Origin: DATAWZ01 sp036266975
Lineage (GTDB): Bacteria; Actinomycetota; Thermoleophilia; Solirubrobacterales; Solirubrobacteraceae
DNA length: 14,221 nt
Reading direction: 5' to 3'
Assembly: GCA_036266975.1 (NCBI GenBank)
Contig: DATAWZ010000223.1
Location: 1-14,221, forward strand
Of this stretch, positions 6,416 through 13,936 are shown piece by piece (within the stretch, counting starts at the first letter, position 1; each line of letters opens with the position of its first letter). The notes beneath the pieces are model-generated. The model searched no databases. It was not told the origin of the DNA and was given only the letters and a program-made list of their open reading frames with translations. Both the position numbers and the translations under genes were made by a program.

Positions 6416-7853
6416 GGCTGGACCGTACCGCCCCGTCCTCGGCGGCACCATGACCTGGGAGGTCATGGCCCCTGGGCAGCAGCCGCGAGAGCAGCGCGAC
6501 GGCGAGCAGCACCCCGGCGAGCTCGCCCTCGCTCAGCGAGAACGCGGGACCGAGCCCGTGCGAGCGGGCGACGAAGAAGATCACGCCGGTGACCGCCACG
6601 CCCAGGGCGTTGCCGACCTGCTGGACGGTCGACAGCGCGCCCGAGGCCGCGCCGGCGCTCTCGGGGGCGAGCGGCGCCAGCGAAATCGCGGTGAGTGGCG
6701 TGATGCAAAGCCCCATCCCCGCGCCGGCGAGCAGCAGCCCGGGCACCAGCTCGGCGATGGATCCGCCGGTGCCGATATCGGCGACCGCCAGCAGCAACGC
6801 CAGGTGCCCGGCGGCGAGCGCGAGCGCGCCGATCAGGACCAGGCGCCGACCGTGCCGGACGGTGAGCGCCGGAGCGCGCAGCGAGGCGGCGAGGTAGGCG
6901 GCGGCGAGGATGCTGAACACCAGCCCGGCGTGTAGCGCGCTCAGCCCGCGCCCCTCCTGCAGATACAGGGCGAGCACGAAGAAGAACGACGCCTGGCCGG
7001 CCCAGAAGACGACCTGCAGCCCGAGCCCGGCCGCGAAGGCCCGCTGGCGCAGCAGCGCCGGATCGAGCAGCGGCGAGCGCCCGCGCCGCACGCGGCGGCG
7101 CTGCTGGGCGATCAGCCCGCCGAGCAGCAGCGGGGCGCCGGCGAGCGAGCACCACGTCCACGCCGGCCAGCCCTCCTGGTGCCCCTCGACGAGCGGCAGG
7201 ACGAGCGCGACCAGCCCGGCGGTCACCGTGGCGGTGCCGATCGGGTCCAGGCGCTCCCGTACCGACGCCCGCGACTCGGGCACGAGCACGCGGGCGAGCA
7301 GCAGCGCCGCGCACCCGACCGGGACGTTGATGAGAAAGCACGTGCGCCAGCCCAAGCCGAGCGGGTTCAGGCCGATCAGCCCGCCGCCGATGAGCTGGCC
7401 GCCGGCGGCAGCGAGGCCCATCACCATGCCGTACACGCTCAGTGCGCGCGTGCGGTCCTCGCCCTCGTAGAGGACGCCGATGATGGAGATGACGGCCGGC
7501 CCGATCAGCGCGCCGCCCATGCCCTGCACGACCCGCGCGGCGACGAGCATGCTGGGGTCGGGCGCCGCGCCGCACGCCGCCGAGGCGGCGGTGAACACGG
7601 CCAAGCCGATCATCAGCACCCGCCGGCGACCGATCGCGTCGGCGAGCCGTCCGGCGGTGATCAGGCTGCAGGCGAGCGCGACGCCGTAGCCGGCGACGAT
7701 CCATTCGGTGGCGCCCGCACCCGCATGCAGCCGGCCCTGGATCGACGGCAACGCGACGTTGACGATGAAGAAGTCCAGGACGAACATGAACGTGCCCGCC
7801 ATGAGCACGACCATCGGGGCAAAACGGTTGGTGGTGAGACGTGAGGTGAACAT
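6255..7853 (-). CDS. DHA2-family MFS multidrug exporter (EmrB/QacA type)
   Basis: 532 residues from ATG 7853, with an AGGGTGAG-like ribosome site just upstream. Features are those of a 14-helix drug:proton antiporter: LDFFIVNVALPSI in helix 1 (26-38), motif A GRLADAIGRRR (68-78), VVQGMGGALIGPA (108-120), motif C-like GLAAAGGQLIGGGLIG (146-161), and ITPLTAISLAP with GAASGALSTVQQVGNALGVA in the second half. It would sit in the cytoplasmic membrane and expel unidentified compounds. The last hydrophobic segment ends near residue 461 (LLSRLLPR). A further 71 residues, basic and Ala/Pro/His-rich, are read through the operator palindrome and 161 bp into the regulator gene in another frame. That tail is atypical and may come from a lost stop or an indel. 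A frame continuation upstream of 7853 to 8192 is not supported by homology. Confidence 0.9.
   Translation of the reverse strand: MFTSRLTTNRFAPMVVLMAGTFMFVLDFFIVNVALPSIQGRLHAGAGATEWIVAGYGVALACSLITAGRLADAIGRRRVLMIGLAVFTAASAACGAAPDPSMLVAARVVQGMGGALIGPAVISIIGVLYEGEDRTRALSVYGMVMGLAAAGGQLIGGGLIGLNPLGLGWRTCFLINVPVGCAALLLARVLVPESRASVRERLDPIGTATVTAGLVALVLPLVEGHQEGWPAWTWCSLAGAPLLLGGLIAQQRRRVRRGRSPLLDPALLRQRAFAAGLGLQVVFWAGQASFFFVLALYLQEGRGLSALHAGLVFSILAAAYLAASLRAPALTVRHGRRLVLIGALALAAGHLALLLAVADIGTGGSIAELVPGLLLAGAGMGLCITPLTAISLAPLAPESAGAASGALSTVQQVGNALGVAVTGVIFFVARSHGLGPAFSLSEGELAGVLLAVALLSRLLPRGHDLPGHGAAEDGAVRSSHGRRHHLRPRRVRRAAAPVASASPAQPARALARLRGLGASPELHGDRALEAKP
6448..6468. promoter_or_regulatory. Palindromic operator upstream of the XRE regulator
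   Basis: Arms CCATGACCT (6448-6456) and AGGTCATGG (6460-6468) are perfect inverted repeats around GGG. The core TGACCTGGGAGGTCA recurs with 12 of 15 matches at 7889 and at 7919 in front of the exporter. The position, 33 bp before the regulator start, suggests autoregulation. Recognition by this regulator is inferred. Confidence 0.65.
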
Positions 7854-7885
7854 GCGCTCACCCTGATCGCCGGCCGGCGTCCCGT

Positions 7886-7915
7886 CGATTACCTGGCTGG
7901 TCAGCGCGCCCGCAA
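7886..7915 (-). promoter_or_regulatory. Candidate promoter of the MFS exporter
   Basis: Read on the minus strand, TTGCGG (complement of 7910-7915) is followed after 18 bp by TAATCG (complement of 7886-7891), about 32 nt from ATG 7853. The boxes match consensus only partly. The spacer and -10 are covered by operator copy 2, as expected for a repressed promoter. Confidence 0.3.
7889..7903. promoter_or_regulatory. Operator copy 2 in the exporter/secreted protein divergent region
   Basis: TTACCTGGCTGGTCA matches the palindromic core at 6451-6465 in 12 of 15 positions and keeps the symmetric ACC...GGT arms. It starts exactly 30 bp before copy 3, close to three helical turns, so two dimers could bind on one face of the DNA. 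Confidence 0.6.
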
Positions 7916-7918
7916 CCA

Positions 7919-7933
7919 TTACCTGGGAGGTGG
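7919..7933. promoter_or_regulatory. Operator copy 3 in the exporter/secreted protein divergent region
   Basis: TTACCTGGGAGGTGG contains the same ACCTGGGAGGT core as the palindrome at 6448-6468, with 12 of 15 positions matching overall. It ends 12 bp before the ATG of the secreted repeat protein, so a bound protein could also affect that gene. Confidence 0.6.
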
Positions 7934-7945
7934 GTTCAGGGATCG

Positions 7946-9763
7946 ATGAGGCCCCTACGGCTCGCTGTCCTTGGCGTGCTGCTCCTCGTGTTGAGCGCGC
8001 CGGCGGCCCACGCGCAGACCCCCGCCGGCCCGGCCAGCACCGGCGCGGCGACCGCGGTGACGTTCGACACGGCGACCGCCACCGGGACCGTCGACCCTGC
8101 CGGCAGCGCGACCACCTACCACTTCGCCTACGGGACGAGTGAGACCTATGACATGCAGACGTCGGAGACCTCGGCGGGCGACGGCGATGCACCGGTGCCC
8201 GTGCAGGAGCAGCTCACCGGACTCGCGCCGTCGACCACCTACCACTACGAGCTGATCGCCACCAGCGGGGGCGTCTCTGTCGACGGCGGTGACCAGACGT
8301 TCACGACGCCGCCTACGCCCGCCCCGACGGCGAGCACCAACGGGGCGAGTTTGGTCGGGACGACCACGGCGACCGTGGAAGGGAGCGTCGATCCGGACGG
8401 CGTCCCGACCCAGGTCACCTTCCAGTACGGGACGACCGCGCGCTACGGCCGCACGACGAGCGCGCAGGCGGCCGGCGCGGGGACGGCGGCGCAATCGATC
8501 GCCCAGGGGCTCACCGGCCTGGCGCCGGGGACGACCTACCACTACCGGGTCGTGGCCAGCAGCGCCGGCGGCACCGTCGTCGGCGGCGACGCGACGTTCA
8601 CGACCGCCGCGGTCCCCGCCCCGGGCGTCGCCACCGGCACGGCGAGCGCGGCGCGCACGACCGCGACGCTCACCGGCACCGTGAACCCCCGCGGGTACGC
8701 GACGAGCTACCACTTCGACTACGGCACGAGCACCGGCTACGGCCACAGCACCGCGAGCCACTCGGCCGGGGCGGGAACGGCGGCGGTCGCCGAGAGCGCC
8801 GCGCTGAGCGGGCTCACGCCCGGGACGACCTACCATTACCGCCTGGTCGCGACCAACGCCGGGGGAACGATCGTCGCCCACGACGCGACGTTCGTGACCG
8901 GCCCGAACGTCGCGCCGTCGGTCTACACCGGCGCGGCCACGGCCGTGGGCACGACGAGGGCGGGGCTCGAGGGCACGATCAACGCCGAAGCGATCACAAC
9001 GACCTACTACTTCGAGTACGGCACGCGCTCGCCGAGCACGCGCACGGCCGCCAGGGGCGCCGGCGCGGGCAGCGCGATTGTCCCCGCGAGCAGCACGCTT
9101 TCGGGCCTGAGCCCCGGTACTCGCTACCTCTACCGCCTGGTCGCGGTCAACGCGGGCGGGACGGTGAACGGGGCCACACGAGCCTTCACCACGGCAAAGG
9201 TGCCGCTGCTCCTCACCCTGACCGGCGCGGCGAACCCGGCCACCTTCGGGTCCACGGTGACGTTCACCGGCACGCTGAGCGGCACCGGGGCGGGGACGCG
9301 CACGATCGCGCTCGAGGCCCGTGGCTATCCCTACCGCGGCCGCTACCGGAAGGTCGGTACGGCCGTCTCGACCGGGGCGGGCGGCACGTTTACGCTCGTC
9401 CTCGCGGCGCCGAGCGTCGAGAGCGAGATACGGGCGGTCACGGTCAGTGGCTCGCCGGCGGTCCACAGCGCGCCGGTACTCGAGCGGGTGCGCGTCCGGG
9501 TTGGGCTCGCCGTGCGCCGCCGGCGCGGTACGACGCGACTCTCCGGGCTGATCGCCCCTGGCGATGCGCGCGTGCGGGTCCTCATCGAGCGGCGCTTCGG
9601 CGGCCGCTGGGTCCCGTTCGCGCGTGCGAGCGCCCACCGGGCCGCGGGCAGGCGCCTGGCCTACGCGCGCGCGATCCGGCGGCCCGGCCTCTACCGCGTG
9701 CAGGTCGTCCCGCGCAGCCGCGCCCTGCTTTCCGCGTACACCCCTGCAGTCACCGTGCGCTGA
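7946..9763 (+). CDS. Secreted protein with four fibronectin III-like repeats
   Basis: 605 residues. Signal peptide 1-23 with cleavage after AHA (then QTPAG). Four tandem repeats of about 98 residues (near 29-123, 127-221, 225-319, 323-417) each carry an early TVDP/TVNP-type strand, a YHF.YGTS.Y element and a GL.PGTTYHYRLVATNAGGT...TFTT ending. The TTYHY or TRYLY positions are 97, 196, 294 and 392. These are fibronectin III-like beta sandwiches. Residues about 418-515 form an Ig-like domain with STVTFTGTLSG. The last 90 residues are Arg-rich with beta character (VRVLIERRFGGRWVPFARA). There is no sortase motif or C-terminal membrane helix, so it is secreted or held by unknown contacts. AGGGA lies just upstream of the ATG. 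No enzyme domain is seen; adhesion or cell-wall display is a guess. Confidence 0.85.
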   Translation: MRPLRLAVLGVLLLVLSAPAAHAQTPAGPASTGAATAVTFDTATATGTVDPAGSATTYHFAYGTSETYDMQTSETSAGDGDAPVPVQEQLTGLAPSTTYHYELIATSGGVSVDGGDQTFTTPPTPAPTASTNGASLVGTTTATVEGSVDPDGVPTQVTFQYGTTARYGRTTSAQAAGAGTAAQSIAQGLTGLAPGTTYHYRVVASSAGGTVVGGDATFTTAAVPAPGVATGTASAARTTATLTGTVNPRGYATSYHFDYGTSTGYGHSTASHSAGAGTAAVAESAALSGLTPGTTYHYRLVATNAGGTIVAHDATFVTGPNVAPSVYTGAATAVGTTRAGLEGTINAEAITTTYYFEYGTRSPSTRTAARGAGAGSAIVPASSTLSGLSPGTRYLYRLVAVNAGGTVNGATRAFTTAKVPLLLTLTGAANPATFGSTVTFTGTLSGTGAGTRTIALEARGYPYRGRYRKVGTAVSTGAGGTFTLVLAAPSVESEIRAVTVSGSPAVHSAPVLERVRVRVGLAVRRRRGTTRLSGLIAPGDARVRVLIERRFGGRWVPFARASAHRAAGRRLAYARAIRRPGLYRVQVVPRSRALLSAYTPAVTVR

Positions 9764-9773
9764 AGCTTCCCGT

Positions 9774-9779
9774 GATACT
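9774..9779 (+). promoter_or_regulatory. Candidate -10 box for the LtrA-like gene
   Basis: GATACT matches TATACT except at the first base and ends 8 nt before ATG 9788, where no ribosome binding site is visible. No -35 is recognisable. A leaderless start is possible. Confidence 0.3.
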
Positions 9780-9787
9780 GCCGGCCG

Positions 9788-10888
9788 ATGGACGAGCCCG
9801 GCGAGCGCCGCACCACCGCGGTGGAGATGCTGTGGGACCTCGTCTTCGTGTTCGCGGTCACCCAGGTGAGCACGCTGCTGCGCCGGGACACTTCGTGGGC
9901 CGGGTTCGGTCGCGCGATGCTCGTGCTCGCGCTCGTGTGGTGGGCGTGGTCGGCGTTCGTCTTCGCGGTCAACGCGGAGGACGGGGACGCGCCCGTGACG
10001 CGCAACACGGTGCTCGCGGCGACCGTGCTGATCTTCCTCGCGGGCCTTGCGGTTCCGCGCGCGTTCGGCGGCGAGGGTGCCCTGTTCGCGATCACCTACG
10101 CGTGCGTGCGGCTGCTGTACCTCGGGTTGTACGTCGATGCCGCACGCCGCGGCAACGCGCGCATGGCGTCGATCGGCGGCTTCGCGTTCACGATCGTCGT
10201 CGGCCTGGCGCTGCTCCTGGCCGGCGCCTTCGTGCACGGCTCGGGCCGCGTCGCGCTGTGGGCGCCGGCGGTGGCGATCGACCTCTGTGGGCCCGGGATC
10301 ATCGGCCGGCGGCGCATCCGCGGGCTGCAGAGCATGGCCGTGGAGCATTTCGCCGAGCGCTACGGCCTGTTCATCATCATCTGCCTGGGGGAGTCGGTTG
10401 CGGGGATCGGCATCGGCGCCAGCGGCCACGCGCCGAGCGCGGCGGCGGTCGCCGGCGTCGGGCTCACGCTGCTGATCACCGTCGGGCTGTGGTGGACCTA
10501 CTTCGACCGCGTGGCCGACATGGCGCGCGAGCGGCTGGCCGTCCACCCGGACCCCGTCGTCGCCGCCACCGACGCCTACGCGTATGCGCACCTGATCCTC
10601 GTCGCCGGCATCATCATCTTCGCGGTCGGCGCCCGCGACGCGGTCACCCACATCGACGCGCCGCTGACCGACGCTGCGCGGCTGACGCTGTGCGCGGGCG
10701 TCGCCGTCTATCTGCTCGGCCACGCCGCCTTCCGGCGGCGACTGATCGGCGACTGGCCGGTCCCGAACATCCTCGCCGCGGCGGCGTGCCTGCTCGTCTT
10801 CGCGGTGAGCGCGCACGGCCACGCCTGGATACCGGCCGCCGGCGTGAGCGCGGTGCTGGCGGCGCTCGTTGCCTGGGAGGCGCGATGA
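9788..10888 (+). CDS. LtrA family (low temperature requirement) membrane protein
   Basis: 366 residues with about ten hydrophobic segments. The N-terminal ERRTTAVEMLWDLVFVFAVTQ (6-26) is the LtrA family signature (usual form ..ELFFDLVFVFA..). The central AVEHFAERYGLFIIICLGES is the second hallmark, with conserved His, Glu, Arg and GES residues within or beside membrane helices. The family was named for a Listeria cold-growth locus, but its biochemical function is not established. It starts 24 bp after the repeat protein stop. Its own stop overlaps the next start (ATGA at 10885-10888), so the broken epimerase gene was coupled to it. Confidence 0.9.
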   Translation: MDEPGERRTTAVEMLWDLVFVFAVTQVSTLLRRDTSWAGFGRAMLVLALVWWAWSAFVFAVNAEDGDAPVTRNTVLAATVLIFLAGLAVPRAFGGEGALFAITYACVRLLYLGLYVDAARRGNARMASIGGFAFTIVVGLALLLAGAFVHGSGRVALWAPAVAIDLCGPGIIGRRRIRGLQSMAVEHFAERYGLFIIICLGESVAGIGIGASGHAPSAAAVAGVGLTLLITVGLWWTYFDRVADMARERLAVHPDPVVAATDAYAYAHLILVAGIIIFAVGARDAVTHIDAPLTDAARLTLCAGVAVYLLGHAAFRRRLIGDWPVPNILAAAACLLVFAVSAHGHAWIPAAGVSAVLAALVAWEAR

Positions 10889-11876
10889 AGGTGCCGATCC
10901 TCGGCCCGCCTGGCTCGGTCGCGAACTCGTCGCGCAGTCCGTCGCTCGCGGCCACGCGGTGAGCTGCCTGGCCCGCGGCGAGAGCGGTGCCGTCGCCCCC
11001 GGCGCCGTCCTGATCGCGGCCGACCGCCGCGACCCGGCGGCCTGCGCGCGAGCCCGGGGCACGGAGTGGGACGCGGTCATCGAGGTCTCCTGGCAGCCCG
11101 GCTTCGTGCGCGGCGCCGTCGAGGCGATCGCGCCGCAGGCCCGGCACCGGACCTACGTCTCGTCGTGCAGCGTGTATGCCGCCCAGGCCACCCCGGGCGC
11201 CGACGAGACCGCGCCCACGTCGCCGGCGAAGGATCTCGACCAGGCCGCCCGCGAGCGGTACGGCGAGGCCAAGGCCGCGTGCGAGGCCGCGAGCCGACGC
11301 GCCGTCGGCGACCGGTTGCTGATCGCTCGCGCCGGCCTGATCGGCGGCCCGGGCGACCACACCGGCCGCTCGGGTTACTGGGTGGCCCGCGCCGCCCGCG
11401 ACCCGCTGTCCCCGATGCTCGTGCCCGATACGCCCGATGCCCCGACTCAGGTGATCGATGTGCGCGACCGGGCGGCCTGGCTGCTCGACGCGGCCGCCGC
11501 GGGCACCGCGAGCACGTTCAACCCGGTCGGGCCGATCGTGTCCCCTTGCCGAATGGGTCGCACGCTCGCGCGCCGTCGGCGGGCACACCGCGCCGCTCAC
11601 TGCCGCGCCCGCCGACTGGCTCACCGCGAACGGCGTTGTCGAGTACATGGGCCCTGACTCGCTGCCGATGTGGATCGCCGAGCCCGGCGGGGAGGGCTTC
11701 CAGGCGCGGTCGGGGGCGGTCGCGAGCGCGGCCGGACTGCACGACCGCTCGCTCGAGGGGTGCTCGTCGACCTGCTGGCCTGGGAGCGCGAGCAGGGACT
11801 CGAGCGCCCGCGCGGGGCCGGTTTGAATCCCGAGCGCGAGCGTGCCCTGATCGGGACCCCGGCCGCCGCGACCTAG
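10885..11876 (+). pseudogene. NAD-dependent epimerase/dehydratase, disrupted by three apparent frameshifts
   Basis: The ATG overlapping the LtrA stop gives MKVPILG, the start of a Rossmann fold, but the frame then ends early. From 10911 the family continues in another frame: WLGRELVAQSVARGHAV, YVSSCSVYA, the YGEAK (YxxxK) active-site pair, ARAGLIGGPGDHTGR and VIDVRDRAAWLLDAA. Around 11541-11548 the frame shifts again to LAEWVARSRAVGGHTAPL, ending with EYMGPDSLPMWIAEP. At the GGGG run 11757-11760 it shifts a third time to VLVDLLAWEREQGLERP, ending at TAG 11874. Only five bases (10906-10910) join ILG to WLG, where relatives normally have three residues, so the NAD-binding Gly loop is lost or mis-sequenced. 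Adjacent genes are intact. Either a recent pseudogene or local indel errors; stitched together it would be a normal-sized, roughly 330-residue extended SDR. Confidence 0.75.
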
Positions 11877-11879
11877 AAT
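11874..11879 (+). promoter_or_regulatory. -10 box for hisIE, leaderless type
   Basis: TAGAAT lies 7 nt before ATG 11887 with no ribosome site between. TCGGGA at 11851-11856 is a poor -35 at 17-bp spacing. The TAG of this box is also the stop codon of the broken epimerase frame, so this promoter would free hisIE from the upstream unit. Confidence 0.5.
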
Positions 11880-11886
11880 CGCGCGC

Positions 11887-12504
11887 ATGTCGCCCGCACT
11901 GAGCCCGGACGAGATCGCCTTCGACGAGCGCGGCCTCGCGCCCTGCGTGATCCAGGACTGGAACACCGGCGAGGTGCTCACGCTCGCGTACATCAACCGC
12001 CTCGCGTTCGAGCGCACGCTCGCGACCGGCGAGCTGCATCTGTGGAGCCGCTCGCGACAGGAGCTCTGGCACAAGGGCGCGACGACGGGCAACACCCAGG
12101 CGGTCCGGGCGCTGCGCCTGGACTGCGACGGCGATGCCGTGCTCGCGCTCGTCGAGCCGGCCGGGCCGGCCTGCCACACCGGCGAGCGGACGTGCTTCCA
12201 TCGCGGCGAGGTCGAGCACCGGGCCCCGCACGAGGCGCTGCCTGAGCTCGAGCGCACGCTCGCCGACCGCGCCCGCGAGCGCCCCGAGGGCTCCTACACC
12301 GTCACGCTGCTCGATAACCCGCCGTTCATCGGCGAGAAGGTCATGGAGGAGGCCGAGGAGGTCGCCCGGGCCGCGCGCGAGGAGAGCGACGAACGCGTCG
12401 ACGAGGAGGCCGCCGACGTGCTCTACCACCTGCTCGTCTTGCTCAGGGGCCGCGGACGCGCGCTCGCCGACGCCGAGCGGGTCCTCGATGGCCGTCGCCG
12501 CTGA
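11887..12504 (+). CDS. hisIE: Bifunctional phosphoribosyl-AMP cyclohydrolase / phosphoribosyl-ATP pyrophosphatase
   Basis: 205 residues, fused HisI-HisE catalysing histidine steps 2 and 3 in the cytoplasm (PR-ATP to PR-AMP, then ring opening to ProFAR). The HisI half (about 1-112) has LTLAYINRLAFERTL, WSRSRQELWHKGATTGNTQ, and metal-binding DCDGD (79-83), Cys96 and Cys103 in ACHTGERTCF. Relatives usually read KGETSGN where this has KGATTGN. The HisE half (about 118-205) has the MazG-like pattern EKVMEEAEE (150-158) and EEAADVLYHLLVLL (173-186), with acidic residues for Mg-pyrophosphate binding. It overlaps trpE by 17 bp. The start is set by the -10 box 7 nt upstream and agrees with the family N-terminus. 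Confidence 0.95.
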   Translation: MSPALSPDEIAFDERGLAPCVIQDWNTGEVLTLAYINRLAFERTLATGELHLWSRSRQELWHKGATTGNTQAVRALRLDCDGDAVLALVEPAGPACHTGERTCFHRGEVEHRAPHEALPELERTLADRARERPEGSYTVTLLDNPPFIGEKVMEEAEEVARAAREESDERVDEEAADVLYHLLVLLRGRGRALADAERVLDGRRR

Positions 12505-13936
12505 GCCCTCGCTCGAGGAGGTGCGGGCGCTCGGCGGGCCGTACACGCACGTCCCCGTCCGCCACACGTTCATCGACGACTGTGAGACGCCGGTCTCTGC
12601 GTTCCTGAAGCTGCGCACCGCCGGGGGCCCGGCGTTTCTGCTCGAATCGGCCGACCAGGGCCAGGTCGGGCGCTGGACGTTCCTGGGACTGCGCCCGCGC
12701 GAGGTGCTGCGCTGGCACCTGGGCGACGAGGGGAACCCGTACGCGATCGCCGCCGCGGCGGTCGCCCAGACGCGGCCCGCGCCGGCCGGGGAGCTGCCGC
12801 CGTTCTCCGGCGGCGCGGTCGGCTTCTTCGCCTTCGACCTCGTCCGCACGGTCGAGCCGCTCGGGCCGCCGAACCCCGACCCGCTTGGCCTACCCGACAT
12901 GGCGCTGATGCTCTCGGACGTGATGGTGATCTTCGACCACCTGCGCCACACGATCACGATCCTCGTCCAGATGCCGCTCGGCGGCGACGTCGACGCGGCT
13001 TACGCTGCGGCGTGCGAGGAGATCGCGGCCGTGCGCGCGTCGCTCGCCGAGCGCCTGGTCCCGCGGCCGGCGCCCGCCGGCGAGCGCGTCGCGCCGACGT
13101 TCGAGCCGAACATGACACGCGAACAGTTCGAGGCGACGGTCGCGCGCATCATCGAGTACGTCTACGCCGGCGACGCCTTCCAGGTCGTGCCCTCCCAGCG
13201 CTGGAGCGCTCCGGTACCGATCGAGGCGTTCTCGATCTATCGCGGGCTGCGCGCGGTGAACCCGAGTCCGTACATGTACTTCCTTGACTTCGGCGACTTC
13301 CAGGTCGCGGGGGCCTCGCCCGAGCCGCTGCTGACCGTGACCGGGCGCACGGTCTCCACGCGCCCGATCGCCGGCACCCGCCCGCGGGGGGCCAGCCACG
13401 CCGAGGACGAGCGCCTCGCCGCCGAGCTCCTCGAGGACGAGAAGGAGCGCGCCGAGCACGTGATGCTCGTCGACCTCGGGCGCAACGACCTGGGTCGGGT
13501 GTGCGAGTACGGCAGCGTCAAGGTCGACCGGATGATGGAGGTCGAGCTCTACAGCCACGTGATGCACATCGTCTCGAGCGTCTCCGGGACGCTCCGCGAG
13601 GAGGTCGGCTCGATGGACGCGCTGCGCTCGGTGCTCCCCGCCGGGACGCTGTCGGGCGCGCCCAAGGTTCGCGCGATGCAGATCATCGACGAGCTCGAGC
13701 CGGTCAAGCGGGGCGGCTACGGCGGCGCGGTCGGCTACCTGTCCTACGCCGGTGACCTCGACACCTGCATCCACATCCGCACGGTCGTGGTCAAGGACGG
13801 CGTGGCCCACGTGCAGGCCGGCGGCGGGACGGTCGCCGACGCCAAGCCCGACTACGAGTACCGCGAGTCGGTGGCCAAGGCGACCGCGGTCATGCGCGCG
13901 GTCGAGCTGGCGTGTGCGCAGCCGGAGTGGGAGTGA
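12488..13936 (+). CDS. trpE: Anthranilate synthase component I
   Basis: 482 residues. Converts chorismate plus ammonia (from TrpG) to anthranilate, the first committed tryptophan step. Visible elements: the N-terminal tryptophan-sensing LLES motif (51-54), NPSPYMYFLDFGDF (258-271), PIAGTRPRG (293-301), VMLVDLGRNDLGRV (325-338), SHVMHIVSSVSG (356-367), LPAGTLSGAPK (383-393), GYGGAVGYLSY (410-420) and IHIRTVVVKDG. PIAGT, with Ala where PabB-type enzymes have the lysine of PIKGT, argues for TrpE and against aminodeoxychorismate synthase. LLES suggests feedback inhibition by tryptophan. The ATG lies inside the end of hisIE, and the stop overlaps the next GTG (GTGA), so the three genes are translationally coupled. 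There is no room for a leader-peptide attenuator directly in front. Confidence 0.95.
   Translation: MAVAAEPSLEEVRALGGPYTHVPVRHTFIDDCETPVSAFLKLRTAGGPAFLLESADQGQVGRWTFLGLRPREVLRWHLGDEGNPYAIAAAAVAQTRPAPAGELPPFSGGAVGFFAFDLVRTVEPLGPPNPDPLGLPDMALMLSDVMVIFDHLRHTITILVQMPLGGDVDAAYAAACEEIAAVRASLAERLVPRPAPAGERVAPTFEPNMTREQFEATVARIIEYVYAGDAFQVVPSQRWSAPVPIEAFSIYRGLRAVNPSPYMYFLDFGDFQVAGASPEPLLTVTGRTVSTRPIAGTRPRGASHAEDERLAAELLEDEKERAEHVMLVDLGRNDLGRVCEYGSVKVDRMMEVELYSHVMHIVSSVSGTLREEVGSMDALRSVLPAGTLSGAPKVRAMQIIDELEPVKRGGYGGAVGYLSYAGDLDTCIHIRTVVVKDGVAHVQAGGGTVADAKPDYEYRESVAKATAVMRAVELACAQPEWE

Noticed and set aside
6416..6466. Earlier in-frame ATG (6466) for the XRE regulator
   Set aside because: It would place the start codon inside the perfect palindrome and add residues not typical of the family; ATG 6415 directly precedes the helix-turn-helix.
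7854..8192. N-terminal extension of the MFS exporter upstream of 7853
   Set aside because: The extra residues are Arg/Ser/Pro-rich, overlap the divergent secreted gene, and precede a natural Met with a ribosome site and a normal helix 1.
7955..11080. Very long minus-strand open frame (over 1000 codons) opposite the repeat protein and the LtrA-like gene
   Set aside because: It is Arg/Gly/Ala/Asp-rich with no domain, spans two unrelated plus-strand genes with clear homology, and is the usual antisense artefact of very high GC coding sequence.
11518..12957. Minus-strand open frame opposite hisIE and trpE
   Set aside because: It mirrors two well-supported genes and has no recognisable protein features.
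12488..13936. Component I as aminodeoxychorismate synthase (PabB)
   Set aside because: It has PIAGT in place of the lysine-containing PIKGT and keeps the LLES tryptophan-sensing motif, both favouring TrpE, and it lies next to hisIE.
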